Of a DNA stretch of 64,000 nucleotides, positions 1-8,078 are shown piece by piece; position 1 is the stretch's first letter, and the number at the start of each line of letters is the position of its first letter. The DNA lies in NCBI GenBank assembly GCA_038116945.1, contig JAYOEY010000001.1, positions 124,001-188,000 on the forward strand, given 5' to 3'. A program made the translations under genes and the position numbers. Origin of the DNA: JAYOEY01 sp038116945 (GTDB lineage: Bacteria; Pseudomonadota; Alphaproteobacteria; MPNO01; UBA2964). The notes beneath the pieces were generated by a model. That model did not search any database. It was not told the DNA's origin and worked only from the letters and a program-made list of their open reading frames with translations.

Positions 1-284
1 CGCCGCGAACGAAAATCGACGACATCGACGATGAAGCCGTTTTGATCCAGGACTTCGGCCAGGATAAGGGCCATCTCTCTCTGCGCGTGGCGGCTTGCGG
101 GATCGGTCGGGGCAGGGGAGATAAAAGGCTGCGAGATATATATCAGGAGGGCCCGCATCTCATGGACGCCGGTGCGACCGAAATGATCCGTTACGCTGGG
201 ATAGCCGATCCATTGCCGCCATTTGCTGGCACAAAAATGATAGAAACGCGGACCGGCCAGACGGAGCAGAAGCGGTTTGATCAT
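1..284 (-). CDS. glycosyltransferase, N-terminal part only (runs off left edge)
   Basis: The minus-strand frame opens at an ATG (284-282) and stays open for 94 codons to the window edge; the rest of the gene lies outside. Its ATG overlaps the TGA of the flippase gene by four bases (ATGA), which suggests translational coupling. A beta strand at residues 43-50 (MRALLIYI), followed by a helix and a strand at 70-91 (AEVLDQNGFIVDVVDF), resembles the first Rossmann unit of GT-B glycosyltransferases. The flippase neighbour supports a role in surface polysaccharide assembly. The acceptor and donor sugars cannot be told, and the family call rests on this short N-terminus. Confidence 0.6.
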   Translation of the reverse strand, partial: MIKPLLLRLAGPRFYHFCASKWRQWIGYPSVTDHFGRTGVHEMRALLIYISQPFISPAPTDPASRHAQREMALILAEVLDQNGFIVDVVDFRSR

Positions 285-1828
285 ATCCGGCTTCTCAACC
301 AGCCGAGGCGCTGGCATGCGACGATCATCGTCCATGCGGCGAGGCAGACCACAACGATCGATCCGGGAACAGCGAAGGTCAATTCCAGCATTGTCAGGGA
401 TATTGAACTAAAGGACAGCCACCAGGCGCCTGCAATGCAGATAGGGATGATGGAAATCGAGATAAGCGCAACGTTGGACGTTATGTCTAAACTGCCGAAG
501 ATGTTCCTGCTCGCATAAAACCTTGAATAGACCATGAACGGGATGGACACGAACTGGCCCATCGGAAGCCCGATAACGCCAAACTCCGCGGTCAGCAGCC
601 ACATTGCGACGATGCAGAGCGGTACCTGAACAATGGTAAGAATCGCCAGAAAGCCGGCCTGTCCGCTGGCCATCAGAATATGGTAGTTGACGATCCCGGA
701 TGACAGGAATGCGAACCGGATACAGAAGAGTCTGACGGCGATGGCTGCGGCTGCTGCGGTATCGTCGTCAATCCACAGTCGCAGAATTTCGTCGGCAAAC
801 AGAAACAGGGGCGTAAGACAGCCGACGGCGCCGATGGCAACATATCCGCTGACCGAATCGTATGCCCGGCGCAAGGCCGTCAGGTCCCCACGCGAATGGA
901 GGGCGCTTGCAAAGGGAAAGAAAGACGACGAGGCCTGCGACAGCAGACCATGGATCTGTTCGACGATTCTCTGGGCGATCGAATAGTAGCTGACAGCGGC
1001 CGGCCCGAGAAGCATGCTGCAGATAATGCGATCGGCGTTGCCGAAGGCAATTCCCAAAGAGTCCTGCACCCAGGTTTTGAGGCTGTACGGCAGCATTTCG
1101 CGGAACCGGGACATGTTCCATTCAGGGCGGATGAAGCCGCCAATATAGCGGTGCAGAATCCGGAGCTTCAGCAGAGATCCCAGGATCTGAATGATGATCG
1201 TCGAGAGAACGATTTCACTGAGTCCGCCGCCCAGCCAGACGATTCCCAGATTGGCGCCCGTACTCGCAACATTTACGAAAATGTTGATCTTCTGGGCCTG
1301 ATCGTAGCGCTCGAAACCCATCAGGCTGGAATGAAAGACGGCATCGATCGATCGCGCAAAAAGACCGATAGCCGCGATCCGCGTCGCGTCTGCCGCGATT
1401 TCCCGGATATGGCCGGCATCCTTGACCAGTAATTCCATGATCGGGTCCGACGCCGCGAATATTACAGTGCTGGCCAAAAGACCGAGAATGGCGTGCAGCG
1501 TAAGGCCCGACTGAACGATTTCCTTTACCGCGTCGCTGTCTCCCGCAGCACGGTAATGCGAAACGTATCTGACGCAGGCCTGACCCTGGCCTGCAATCGC
1601 GATGCCGCCGATCCCGAGGACGCTGTTTATGAGCAGCCAGATACCGAACAGTTCCGCCCCCAGAAGCGAAAGGTACAGAGGGGTGGAAATGATCCAGATG
1701 AGCGGCGTGACGATCGCCGCGAACGAGTTGTAGGTAAAATTACGAATGTGGAGCGCGTCGTAACGGAAGAAAACCCGATCGGCTATCCGGCGGACAAGCG
1801 ACTGAATTGGGGCTGGCGGGGTATTCAT
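281..1828 (-). CDS. polysaccharide flippase (Wzx / MATE-like family)
   Basis: A 515-residue integral membrane protein with about 12-14 hydrophobic segments from residue 37 (AAIVTPLIWIISTPLYLSLL) to the C-terminus. Length, hydropathy and the N-terminal pattern of a segment followed by GAELFGIWLLINSVLG match the polysaccharide transporters of the MATE/MVF superfamily, which move lipid-linked oligosaccharides across the inner membrane. It is followed by the coupled glycosyltransferase. Regulation is not visible, though about 360 bases separate its start from the divergent methyltransferase gene. The family call is firm; the exact substrate is unknown. Confidence 0.8.
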   Translation of the reverse strand: MNTPPAPIQSLVRRIADRVFFRYDALHIRNFTYNSFAAIVTPLIWIISTPLYLSLLGAELFGIWLLINSVLGIGGIAIAGQGQACVRYVSHYRAAGDSDAVKEIVQSGLTLHAILGLLASTVIFAASDPIMELLVKDAGHIREIAADATRIAAIGLFARSIDAVFHSSLMGFERYDQAQKINIFVNVASTGANLGIVWLGGGLSEIVLSTIIIQILGSLLKLRILHRYIGGFIRPEWNMSRFREMLPYSLKTWVQDSLGIAFGNADRIICSMLLGPAAVSYYSIAQRIVEQIHGLLSQASSSFFPFASALHSRGDLTALRRAYDSVSGYVAIGAVGCLTPLFLFADEILRLWIDDDTAAAAAIAVRLFCIRFAFLSSGIVNYHILMASGQAGFLAILTIVQVPLCIVAMWLLTAEFGVIGLPMGQFVSIPFMVYSRFYASRNIFGSLDITSNVALISISIIPICIAGAWWLSFSSISLTMLELTFAVPGSIVVVCLAAWTMIVACQRLGWLRSRI

Positions 1829-2075
1829 CTGGATTGCCGTATGGCGCCGATGTCAAACCGGGCCGCTTTCAATACCGCAGACGGCAATAAAAGCTTTTTT
1901 GCAGGAAAGCGGAAACCGTGAAGCGCTCTCTTCGTCATCGGCGACATTAAATACAGGAAATTATTGCGGGCGACTATTTATTCTTGCGAGGCGGCGCGCC
2001 GGTATGGCGCCAGCCTCGAGCCGGGAACAATAGCTGGCCTCCGTACAAAAATCGTAAACATGGAAAAGGCTTGGT

Positions 2076-2106
2076 CCCGGAATAAAATGCGGATTCCTAT
2101 TCCGGG
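2076..2106. promoter_or_regulatory. perfect 9-bp inverted repeat upstream of methyltransferase
   Basis: CCCGGAATA (2076-2084) and TATTCCGGG (2098-2106) are exact reverse complements separated by 13 bases. The repeat lies about 80 bases before the chosen methyltransferase start, in the roughly 360-base divergent intergenic region (1829-2186), which otherwise shows no gene. It has no T-run, so a terminator is unlikely; an operator or a 5' leader hairpin is more likely. No regulator can be assigned. Confidence 0.45.
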
Positions 2107-2186
2107 GAGTGCCTTCTTGGTTTCTTAATCACGATGAAAGTAAGTATTGTGGGAAAATTGTCTTGCCGATACGGGAGCAAATTCGG

Positions 2187-2927
2187 ATGGCGAACAAGCA
2201 GATCGTCGACCAGGTCTCTGAGGGCCGATGGATGGAGGCGCAGAGCTGGGAACGTAATCACTGGGTGAACGACCAGCGGGAGCGGAAAAAATATTTCAAG
2301 AACCATATATGGCGGGTTCTCTCCTGGTTCGGGCGGGTGCCCAAATACAGGGGGGACGACTGGAATACCTGGTGGCTCGAGCAGTTCGGCGGCTACGAAT
2401 TTCTGCCGAAGAAAATTGAAAACGCGCTCGAAGCGGGTTGCGGCCCGTACACCAACATGAGGCTGATCCAGGAGCGGTCGGACATCGCCCACCTCGTCCT
2501 GTCGGACCCTCTTATCCGTACCTATGTGGGGTTCGAAATGACATACGTATCTGAACTCTATTCGAGGGCAGGGTGCGTCCTGGACGACCATCCCCTTGAG
2601 GAGCTTCCTTTCAGGGACGATTATTTCGACCTCGTGGTCAAGATCAATGTCCTCGACCACGTTCGAAATGCGCATGAATGCATGCAGAACCTGGTCCGTG
2701 TGACGAAGCCGGGCGGCATCATGATCATCGGCCAGGACCTCAGCGACGAAGCAGACATAGAGGCCCAGGGCGAGGATATCGGCCACCCGATCAGGCTCGA
2801 CGGCGAGTGGTTCTCACCTTACTTCGAAGGTTTCGAGCCGATCGTCAGTAAGATTCTCGGACGGGAAGAAGGACGGGCGCCGGATCATCATTACGGCACT
2901 CTGCTTTTTGCCGGAAAGAAACGCTGA
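2187..2927 (+). CDS. class I SAM-dependent methyltransferase
   Basis: A 246-residue protein with a Rossmann-fold methyltransferase core: motif I EAGCGP near residue 85, the motif DDYFDLVVKINVLDHV near 150 and the post-motif VTKPGGIMIIGQD near 175. These are SAM-binding and structural motifs of the Methyltransf_11 type. The ORF is open upstream to a GTG at 2109, but the ATG at 2187 has a better ribosome site (GGGAG at 2173-2177) and gives a normal N-terminus. Located among polysaccharide genes, it may methylate a sugar or lipid intermediate; this is inference from context. Confidence 0.75.
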   Translation: MANKQIVDQVSEGRWMEAQSWERNHWVNDQRERKKYFKNHIWRVLSWFGRVPKYRGDDWNTWWLEQFGGYEFLPKKIENALEAGCGPYTNMRLIQERSDIAHLVLSDPLIRTYVGFEMTYVSELYSRAGCVLDDHPLEELPFRDDYFDLVVKINVLDHVRNAHECMQNLVRVTKPGGIMIIGQDLSDEADIEAQGEDIGHPIRLDGEWFSPYFEGFEPIVSKILGREEGRAPDHHYGTLLFAGKKR

Positions 2928-3168
2928 CGTCTCTGTCGGGCCGGCTGACCAGAATGGTTGCGTGCGACACAATCCGGAGCTATGGCAGGGCGCCGGAGTT
3001 TTTGTGGACTCGTTAATCTGTCCCGCTTCTAGGCGACGAAGGGAGAGCGGCTGACAGGGAAATAAGGAAGCTTTCGGCGCCGCAATGGCAACCGTCGCGC
3101 ATGGCCCGCGTACTGAAGTAAAATTTTCTGGTAATCGATCGAGGCAGGAGGGCTCCCGCCCGTAGGGT

Positions 3169-3852
3169 TCAGATTGTCTGAACCCGTCTACGCCGCAGCC
3201 CGATAATCACAAGGCTGACCCCGAACAGCGCGAGCGTACCGGGCTCAACCAGCTGGTCGGCTTGCGTGGAGAAATTCAGAAGCGTTGCGTTCGCCATGGC
3301 CCATCGTAAGGGGTCGCCGCCTGCGTAGTTCCCCGGAAAAGCGAACCCGCCAAGAGAGTTGAATGCGAATGACTCAGTAAAAGCGGGGTTCAGGTCGAAG
3401 GCAGCCGATCCAATGCCGTCGGTCCACCCATCGCCTGATGCCGTCACAAGCGATACGCCGATGTAATACAGGGTATTGGCCTGGAGTGTGATGGTTGGTA
3501 TTTCGACGTACCGCCAGATATCCACCAGCGGGTCGGCTGCGCCCGCAGACAGCGTTCCGCTGCGGAGAAGGGTTCCGCCTGCATCCCAGAGACCAACCTG
3601 GTGGGCAATTACGAAACCATCGCCCCCGAGGTCTTCAAAACCAAGTGCGTTAATGTCAACGGTGCTGGGGCCGACCCTAATTCTGTTGCCTTGCGTCCCG
3701 GTAACGTCGTCTCTGATCATAAACGAGCCGCCTGTGGAGGAGAAAACCGGTGCTGCTTCGGCCATGCCAACGTAAAATACCGTGCTCATCGTGAGCACGA
3801 TACCAAACGCAACATGTTTTAACCCTTTGAACACGAAATCCTTAACCTTCAC
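3169..3852 (-). CDS. PEP-CTERM sorting-domain exported protein
   Basis: A 227-residue protein with an N-terminal signal peptide (hydrophobic core GIVLTMSTVFYVGMAEA, cleavage likely after AEA) and a classic C-terminal PEP-CTERM tripartite signal: VEPGTLALFG, a hydrophobic stretch (VSLVIIG) and an RRRR tail. Such proteins are processed by exosortase and linked to exopolysaccharide production. The ORF extends to a TTG at 3861, but a strong AAGGAGG (3863-3869) sits only one base before it; the GTG at 3852 is about ten bases away and is preferred. The central domain is unrecognised. A sigma-54 promoter lies about 80 bases upstream. No exosortase gene is in the window. Confidence 0.85.
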   Translation of the reverse strand: MKVKDFVFKGLKHVAFGIVLTMSTVFYVGMAEAAPVFSSTGGSFMIRDDVTGTQGNRIRVGPSTVDINALGFEDLGGDGFVIAHQVGLWDAGGTLLRSGTLSAGAADPLVDIWRYVEIPTITLQANTLYYIGVSLVTASGDGWTDGIGSAAFDLNPAFTESFAFNSLGGFAFPGNYAGGDPLRWAMANATLLNFSTQADQLVEPGTLALFGVSLVIIGLRRRRVQTI

Positions 3853-3931
3853 TGGAACCAAGCCTCCTTACCAGTTAATAACCTTCCCCGACAACCTGTC
3901 TAGCGAGAAGTTCCGCCGGCAACGTAACCTA

Positions 3932-3948
3932 TGCAAATCTCGTGCCAA
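3932..3948 (-). promoter_or_regulatory. sigma-54 (-24/-12) promoter of the PEP-CTERM gene
   Basis: On the minus strand the bases read TTGGCACG, four bases, TTGCA, an essentially perfect match to the RpoN consensus TTGGCACG-N4-TTGCW. The GG and GC dinucleotides have the required spacing. Transcription would begin near 3921, leaving a leader of about 70 bases before the GTG at 3852. RpoN-dependent expression of PEP-CTERM genes is known in other exosortase systems, where the activator is of the PrsR type. No rpoN or prsR is in the window. Confidence 0.85.
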
Positions 3949-4008
3949 ATAATATTTTCATTGTTTTTCAATGGCTTGTTCTCTGCGGGCTGGATGGGTC
4001 TTCCGTAA

Positions 4009-4089
4009 CTGTAAAAACCACCGACAGTCCGGTCCGGAGGAGTCGCCATTTGTGACAGGAGACCGAACTGTCGCTCATGACGTTTACAG
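4009..4089. promoter_or_regulatory. nested inverted repeats, candidate enhancer for the sigma-54 promoter
   Basis: CGACAGTCCGGTC (4022-4034) pairs with GACCGAACTGTCG (4061-4073) at 12 of 13 positions, and outside these CTGTAAA (4009-4015) pairs exactly with TTTACAG (4083-4089). GACAG-type half sites also occur at 4052-4058 (GTGACAG) and 4068-4074 (CTGTCGC). The block lies about 60-140 bases upstream of the -24 element, the usual distance for binding of a sigma-54 enhancer-binding protein. Function is inferred; a structured RNA is a less likely alternative. Confidence 0.5.
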
Positions 4090-5055
4090 CATTGTCCAGC
4101 CGTCTTGCAAAGGCGAGTCGGCACGTCATCGGAAGCGATTAAAATAAAATGCTTGTTTTCAATAGGTTATCAGGATTTCCGGAGTGCTGGGAGGCCGGGC
4201 GCACGTCCGGTGGACTGCAGGGGCCCGCTGCAGAGGACGGGACGTCTGTCGATTCCGCTGACGAAGTACCTGGACGGGTCTCATACAGGACGGTCCGGGG
4301 ACTGGTGATGCGGTACGTCGCGGATTGGTCCCGGATCCTCTGCTTGCCTCTCTTTGCGGCCGGTGCCGGGGCGGGCCCAATCTGTCTCATTATGCAAACG
4401 TTTGAAGGGGGCCGGCCCAAATGGGGCCCGATGCATAATATACCCGATACATATAAGGGGCGGTGCAGGGGCGGAGGAGACCGCGTTTGTAACCTTTCTG
4501 AGCGCTCGGGTGAATGTTCTCCGGTCCGCTGTGACGCGATGCGGTGCAGAAGCCGGGGGAACCCGCAGAATATGGGCGGCCTGCTGTTGGTGGCCGGGGG
4601 TCGGGTTCGGCAGTTGTATAAAAACATTGAATAATATCCGAAAAGAAAACGGAAAACCGGAAGGTTTTTATAGCAAAATAAACTTTGATAATATATTTAT
4701 TATTTTATGGATAACATGACAAAAATGTAGAATAACATCTTCTTAAAGCGGGAATGTTTTTAACAAAATAATATACAGATATTCAGATCGGCGGGTCTTT
4801 TGCGCGATTGTGGGGGGGCATTCGAATGACCGGGACAGCTGCCGTAAACCGGGATCGTGGCCGGCGCCCTGTTGCGGCGCACCTCTGAACGCCGCCGACA
4901 GGGGGGAGGGGTTTCATCCCCGACATTCCAGTCTTCCATGCTATTGGCGTAGAACGATGGGGAGGCCGTTTCGGCCACGAGAACGCAGAAAACTGGCTGT
5001 TTTGGTATCAAACTTGCCTGACGGCAGACGGCAAACTCGGCGTCATTCGGTCGCG
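4090..5055. other. intergenic region without a supportable gene
   Basis: About 970 bases between the PEP-CTERM control region and the 3' end of the FkbM-type gene. Open frames exist on both strands at about 4139-4640, but they overlap one another, are rich in R, G, P and C, and show no recognisable domain or good ribosome site. From about 4625 to 4790 the sequence turns strikingly AT-rich (runs of A and T, TATTTATTATTTTATGG), unlike the rest of the window. I see no tRNA, IS or phage signature. Confidence 0.5.
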
Positions 5056-6051
5056 TCAGGAGGGGTTGGGCATGGCGATCAGGTTGTACTGGGTATTGGC
5101 TTCCAGTCTTTCGACAGGCGATACGGCGACTGAAAACAGGCGCGTGTCATCTTCCGACCGCTCCACCCGGATTGTGTTGATGGTGTAGTCCATGGCGGAA
5201 AAGAAAGTTCGAAAATGCTCGAACTCTTTGAGGTCATCGCTGTGAAATTCGAAACAGATCGTTGGTCTTAACTTTTCGATCGTTCCGGACGCACCTCTCG
5301 GAATGTTCGCCTCTAATCCTTCCGCAACGATTTTTATAAAGTCGGCCTTCTCGAGGTTAAAAGAGTCGAGTGTCGATACCTTCACTTTGTTTACAATCGG
5401 CGTAAAGCAAAGAAGCCGGTGCATGAGGGAGATATAGCGTTCGGAGGCGCGCGCTTCGGCGAAGGTATTGCTGATCGATCCGACGCACGTTTCGAAATAA
5501 TGCTGTCGCAGTTCGAGTTCTCCTTCCTGGTCGGAGAGGGCGGCCTGTCGAACGGTAATCTTCTCTTCCACACCCAGCTCGGCCGCTATTCGACGGATAT
5601 CCTGAAAAATCACGGGACTCGGTTCGAAAGCAACGACCGAAGCATCCTTGTTCAGGATGGCGGCAAACGAGTGATGTCCCCAGTTTGAGCCGATGTCGAT
5701 GAAGGTTCCTTTTTCGGGCAGATAGAGTTCGATCGCCGCGCTGACGTCCGGCTCGTATACATCCTCGTACTGATCCAGATATACGGTCTGAAACTGCGAG
5801 TTGGTGTCGCGTATGGTGAAATTCCGGTTCTCTCCGCAACGCGCCTCAATATAGCTATGACGGCCGCGTTTCAGGCGGTAAAATCCCCATAACCGCCCCA
5901 GCATCGTCAGGGCATAATTAAAGGCGGCAACCGGCTTTGGCACTTTCCTGAAGCCGTTCGGATACCTGCCGTAACAGCGCAGCATCGGGTTCAGACGCCC
6001 CGTAAGGGTGAACGGATTTTCCAGGCGCAGGTGCGTTTTCGTCTGATTCAT
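5056..6051 (-). CDS. FkbM family methyltransferase
   Basis: A 331-residue protein. The FkbM core starts near residue 110: motif I TFIDIGSNWGHHS, then VVAFEPSP for the acidic residue of strand 2, ITVRQAALSD, and VKVSTLDSFNLEKADFIKI for the late core strand. FkbM enzymes are SAM-dependent O-methyltransferases, often found in polysaccharide and natural-product clusters. It is third in a minus-strand group after the peptidoglycan-binding lipoprotein and another methyltransferase, with a 44-base gap to the latter. The target hydroxyl, possibly on an exopolysaccharide, is inferred from context. Confidence 0.85.
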   Translation of the reverse strand: MNQTKTHLRLENPFTLTGRLNPMLRCYGRYPNGFRKVPKPVAAFNYALTMLGRLWGFYRLKRGRHSYIEARCGENRNFTIRDTNSQFQTVYLDQYEDVYEPDVSAAIELYLPEKGTFIDIGSNWGHHSFAAILNKDASVVAFEPSPVIFQDIRRIAAELGVEEKITVRQAALSDQEGELELRQHYFETCVGSISNTFAEARASERYISLMHRLLCFTPIVNKVKVSTLDSFNLEKADFIKIVAEGLEANIPRGASGTIEKLRPTICFEFHSDDLKEFEHFRTFFSAMDYTINTIRVERSEDDTRLFSVAVSPVERLEANTQYNLIAMPNPS

Positions 6052-6095
6052 TTTCGCGCGTTCTTCGTTGTAAAGCTGCGGCTGAAAGGCCGCGA

Positions 6096-6947
6096 TCAGC
6101 CGGCTGTGTCCGGTCGTCGCCCGACGACGAGAATTTCGGACCGAAGGGCCGGAAACAGCGTGACCAGCCCCAGACAGACGATCCGGAAATATTCGTAAGG
6201 GTGGAACGGGTTGAAGCCGCTGGAGAACTCGGAACGCCGGCTGCCGTCGGTTCCCATCTGTTTGAGGGATCCCATCCGCTTGAGCGACTGATGGAAAAAC
6301 GATTCGGCAGCGACCGCCTCGACCGGGATCAGCCCCGACCAGGCGACCGCCTTCTGCAGTTTTCCCAGGTTGTATTCCTTATGATGGTGGATGTTCTTTT
6401 CGGTGTGAAAAATGCCCTCGATTTCCGGCCAGTTATAGATGCCGAACAGGAACTTGATTCTGGTCTTGAGGTCGATCGCGTTTTTCGTATCGACCAGAAG
6501 ATGCCCGCCCGGTTTCAGGACGCGGACCAGTTCGGTCAGAAACGGCTTCGGCGAATGCGGCAGGTGTTCGATTACGTTGCCGGCGAACACGAAATCCACT
6601 GATCCGTCCGCCAGCGGCAGCGGCTCGGCGCCGACCTCGCAGAAATGGCCGTCGATCCCCGATTCCCGAAGCCGTTCCAGCGCCTCTGTCCCGCCGGTGT
6701 CCGAAAAATCCACGGTAACGATCCTGCTGTCGGGAAACAGTCGCCGAATCGCCGACGGAACCATGCCATTGCCAGTCCCGATGTCGAGAAATGTCCCGTC
6801 CGGGGGAAGGTAGCGTGAAACCGTCTCTATCTCGATCAGGTGAAGCCGGAGAAAATCCTGTCGCAGGCCGTGCCCGGTCGCAAAGGTGGATTCATTGAAT
6901 TCCTGTCGGACACTCTCGTAAGTGGTGGCGATCCGATCGTCAGCCAT
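6096..6947 (-). CDS. class I SAM-dependent methyltransferase
   Basis: A 283-residue protein starting at ATG 6947 with GGAGAAG five bases upstream. The open frame extends further, but that part is only a shadow of the lipoprotein gene. Motif I GTFLDIGTGNGMVPSAI, the acidic loop VTVDFSDTGG, DFVFAGNVIEHLPH and VRVLKPGGHLLVDTKN are canonical for Methyltransf_11/25 enzymes. The start overlaps the end of the upstream gene by eight bases, so the two are probably co-translated. A hydrophobic segment near the C-terminus (IVCLGLVTLFPAL) could touch the membrane. Likely modifies a lipid-linked or sugar substrate; this is inference. Confidence 0.8.
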   Translation of the reverse strand: MADDRIATTYESVRQEFNESTFATGHGLRQDFLRLHLIEIETVSRYLPPDGTFLDIGTGNGMVPSAIRRLFPDSRIVTVDFSDTGGTEALERLRESGIDGHFCEVGAEPLPLADGSVDFVFAGNVIEHLPHSPKPFLTELVRVLKPGGHLLVDTKNAIDLKTRIKFLFGIYNWPEIEGIFHTEKNIHHHKEYNLGKLQKAVAWSGLIPVEAVAAESFFHQSLKRMGSLKQMGTDGSRRSEFSSGFNPFHPYEYFRIVCLGLVTLFPALRSEILVVGRRPDTAG

Positions 6948-7764
6948 GCGCTTCTCCGCGGAGCGGACCTGCGGTCCCGGGCGCAGGGCCGGGCACTGGA
7001 CCGGGCACTGGACCGGGCAGGGCGCCGGACGGTCCTGGAGTGAACGGCGAGCCGGCTCCGCCGTCCGGAATTTTTTCGCCCCGCCAGCTTCTGGTCGCGC
7101 CGCCGGGAAGGTCGACTTGTCCGACCATGGAATCCTCGGAAAGGGTGCCGTGCCGAACGATTTTCCCGCCCAGGCCGTCGTCATAGACGATCCGGATTTT
7201 ATCGCCCTGAAGCTTCCAGCTCCAGAAACGGGGAGCATCGACCTCGCCGATCCTGCCGCCATATTCGAAAACGACTTCAATTCGCGCTCCGTTGGAATCG
7301 ACGATTTTCCAGCGCGTCTTGAGGAGGGCCGGGGAGAATTGCCGGGGGGCGGACCCGGTCGTCTGCAGTCCCGTGCCTGCTCCGACCGGCTTGGCCACCG
7401 CAGGGGCGGGCGGGGCCGGCGGTGTCGGCTCCGGATTCGCGGCGACGCGCAGCAGATCGAGCAGTTCCCGGGAGGGGCGGCCGGTCTGTGGACGCTGCAT
7501 GGCCTGTTCGAACGCGCGAATAGCCTGCGTCGTCCGGTTGCCCGCCAATCCGTCCGCGGCGCCCGGGCGATACCCCAGAGCTGACAGCAAGGTCTGGATT
7601 TCCGTAATCATCTCTTTCCGGGATAGCGTCGACGTTGCCGTTGCCGCCTGCGCGGATGCCGAGGCGGACTGGGCCCCGGCTGAACACGCCGATACAAACA
7701 GAACAGGGAATAAGACTGCGGCACCGGCTAAGAATTTGCTAATGTTGGCCGATTTGTTCGACAT
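6940..7764 (-). CDS. lipoprotein with peptidoglycan-binding domain
   Basis: A 274-residue protein with a signal peptide ending in a lipobox (V24-S-A-C27), so it is probably a lipid-anchored envelope protein. Residues 50-110 form a PG_binding_1 domain (TEIQTLLSALGYRPGAADGL, then TTQAIRAFEQA). Residues 150-235 look like a small beta domain (WKIVDSNGARIEVVFEYGG, IRIVYDDGLGGK). The C-terminus is a Pro-Gly repeat tail (GPVPGPVPGPAPG). First gene of a minus-strand trio with two methyltransferases, divergent from the proline-rich exported protein. Its exact role in the envelope is unknown. Confidence 0.75.
   Translation of the reverse strand: MSNKSANISKFLAGAAVLFPVLFVSACSAGAQSASASAQAATATSTLSRKEMITEIQTLLSALGYRPGAADGLAGNRTTQAIRAFEQAMQRPQTGRPSRELLDLLRVAANPEPTPPAPPAPAVAKPVGAGTGLQTTGSAPRQFSPALLKTRWKIVDSNGARIEVVFEYGGRIGEVDAPRFWSWKLQGDKIRIVYDDGLGGKIVRHGTLSEDSMVGQVDLPGGATRSWRGEKIPDGGAGSPFTPGPSGALPGPVPGPVPGPAPGTAGPLRGEAHG
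6989..7020. repeat. 12-bp tandem repeat encoding the Pro-Gly tail
   Basis: The unit ccgggcactgga occurs at 6989-7000 and 7001-7012, followed by a partial third copy (7013-7020). On the minus strand it encodes PVPG units at the C-terminus of the lipoprotein. Being a multiple of three, slippage would change tail length without a frameshift. Confidence 0.8.
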
Positions 7765-7910
7765 TTCGTCAATTTGCAGTCGTGGGGCGCGGCATTCGAA
7801 CGGGACGGAATTCTCCCGATTTGAAGGGACGCGTCATCGCATTACGTTATTGGGCCCGCCCGAAACGGGCAAGCCATTCGAATTCTTAATTCAAAATTAA
7901 CCTTAAAAGC

Positions 7911-7980
7911 TTGACATAAATAATTTTTTTGCGATTTCCATGCTGGATTCGCTTGACCGGCGGAAAGGTTCTGGTAACCT
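7911..7980 (+). promoter_or_regulatory. possible promoter of the proline-rich protein gene
   Basis: The divergent 269-base gap between 7765 and 8033 contains a consensus -35 box TTGACA (7911-7916) in an AT-rich stretch, and a second -35-like TTGACC (7953-7958) followed after 16 bases by TAACCT (7975-7980). Neither has a convincing -10 box, so the assignment is tentative. Confidence 0.3.
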
Positions 7981-8033
7981 ATCGTGTACGTTTCTCCTCT
8001 TGGGATTCAAAAGAAGTCGAAGGGCAAATTGTC

Positions 8034-8078
8034 ATGAGCAAATTCGGGATGAGCAAATTCGGGATGAGCAAATATGCG
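8034..8078 (+). repeat. three tandem copies of the start-codon region (15 bp)
   Basis: ATGAGCAAATTCGGG occurs at 8034-8048 and again at 8049-8063, and a diverged third copy (ATGAGCAAATATGCG) follows at 8064-8078. Each copy supplies an in-frame ATG, so the gene has three possible starts 15 bases apart; only the first is well placed behind GAAGGG. Confidence 0.9.

Noticed and set aside
3141..3168. terminator after the PEP-CTERM gene
   Set aside because: The inverted sequence there is imperfect with a two-base loop and no T-run.
4139..4640. paired open frames on both strands in the gene-free region
   Set aside because: They overlap each other, lack domains and good starts, and are rich in R, P and G as expected by chance in GC-rich DNA.
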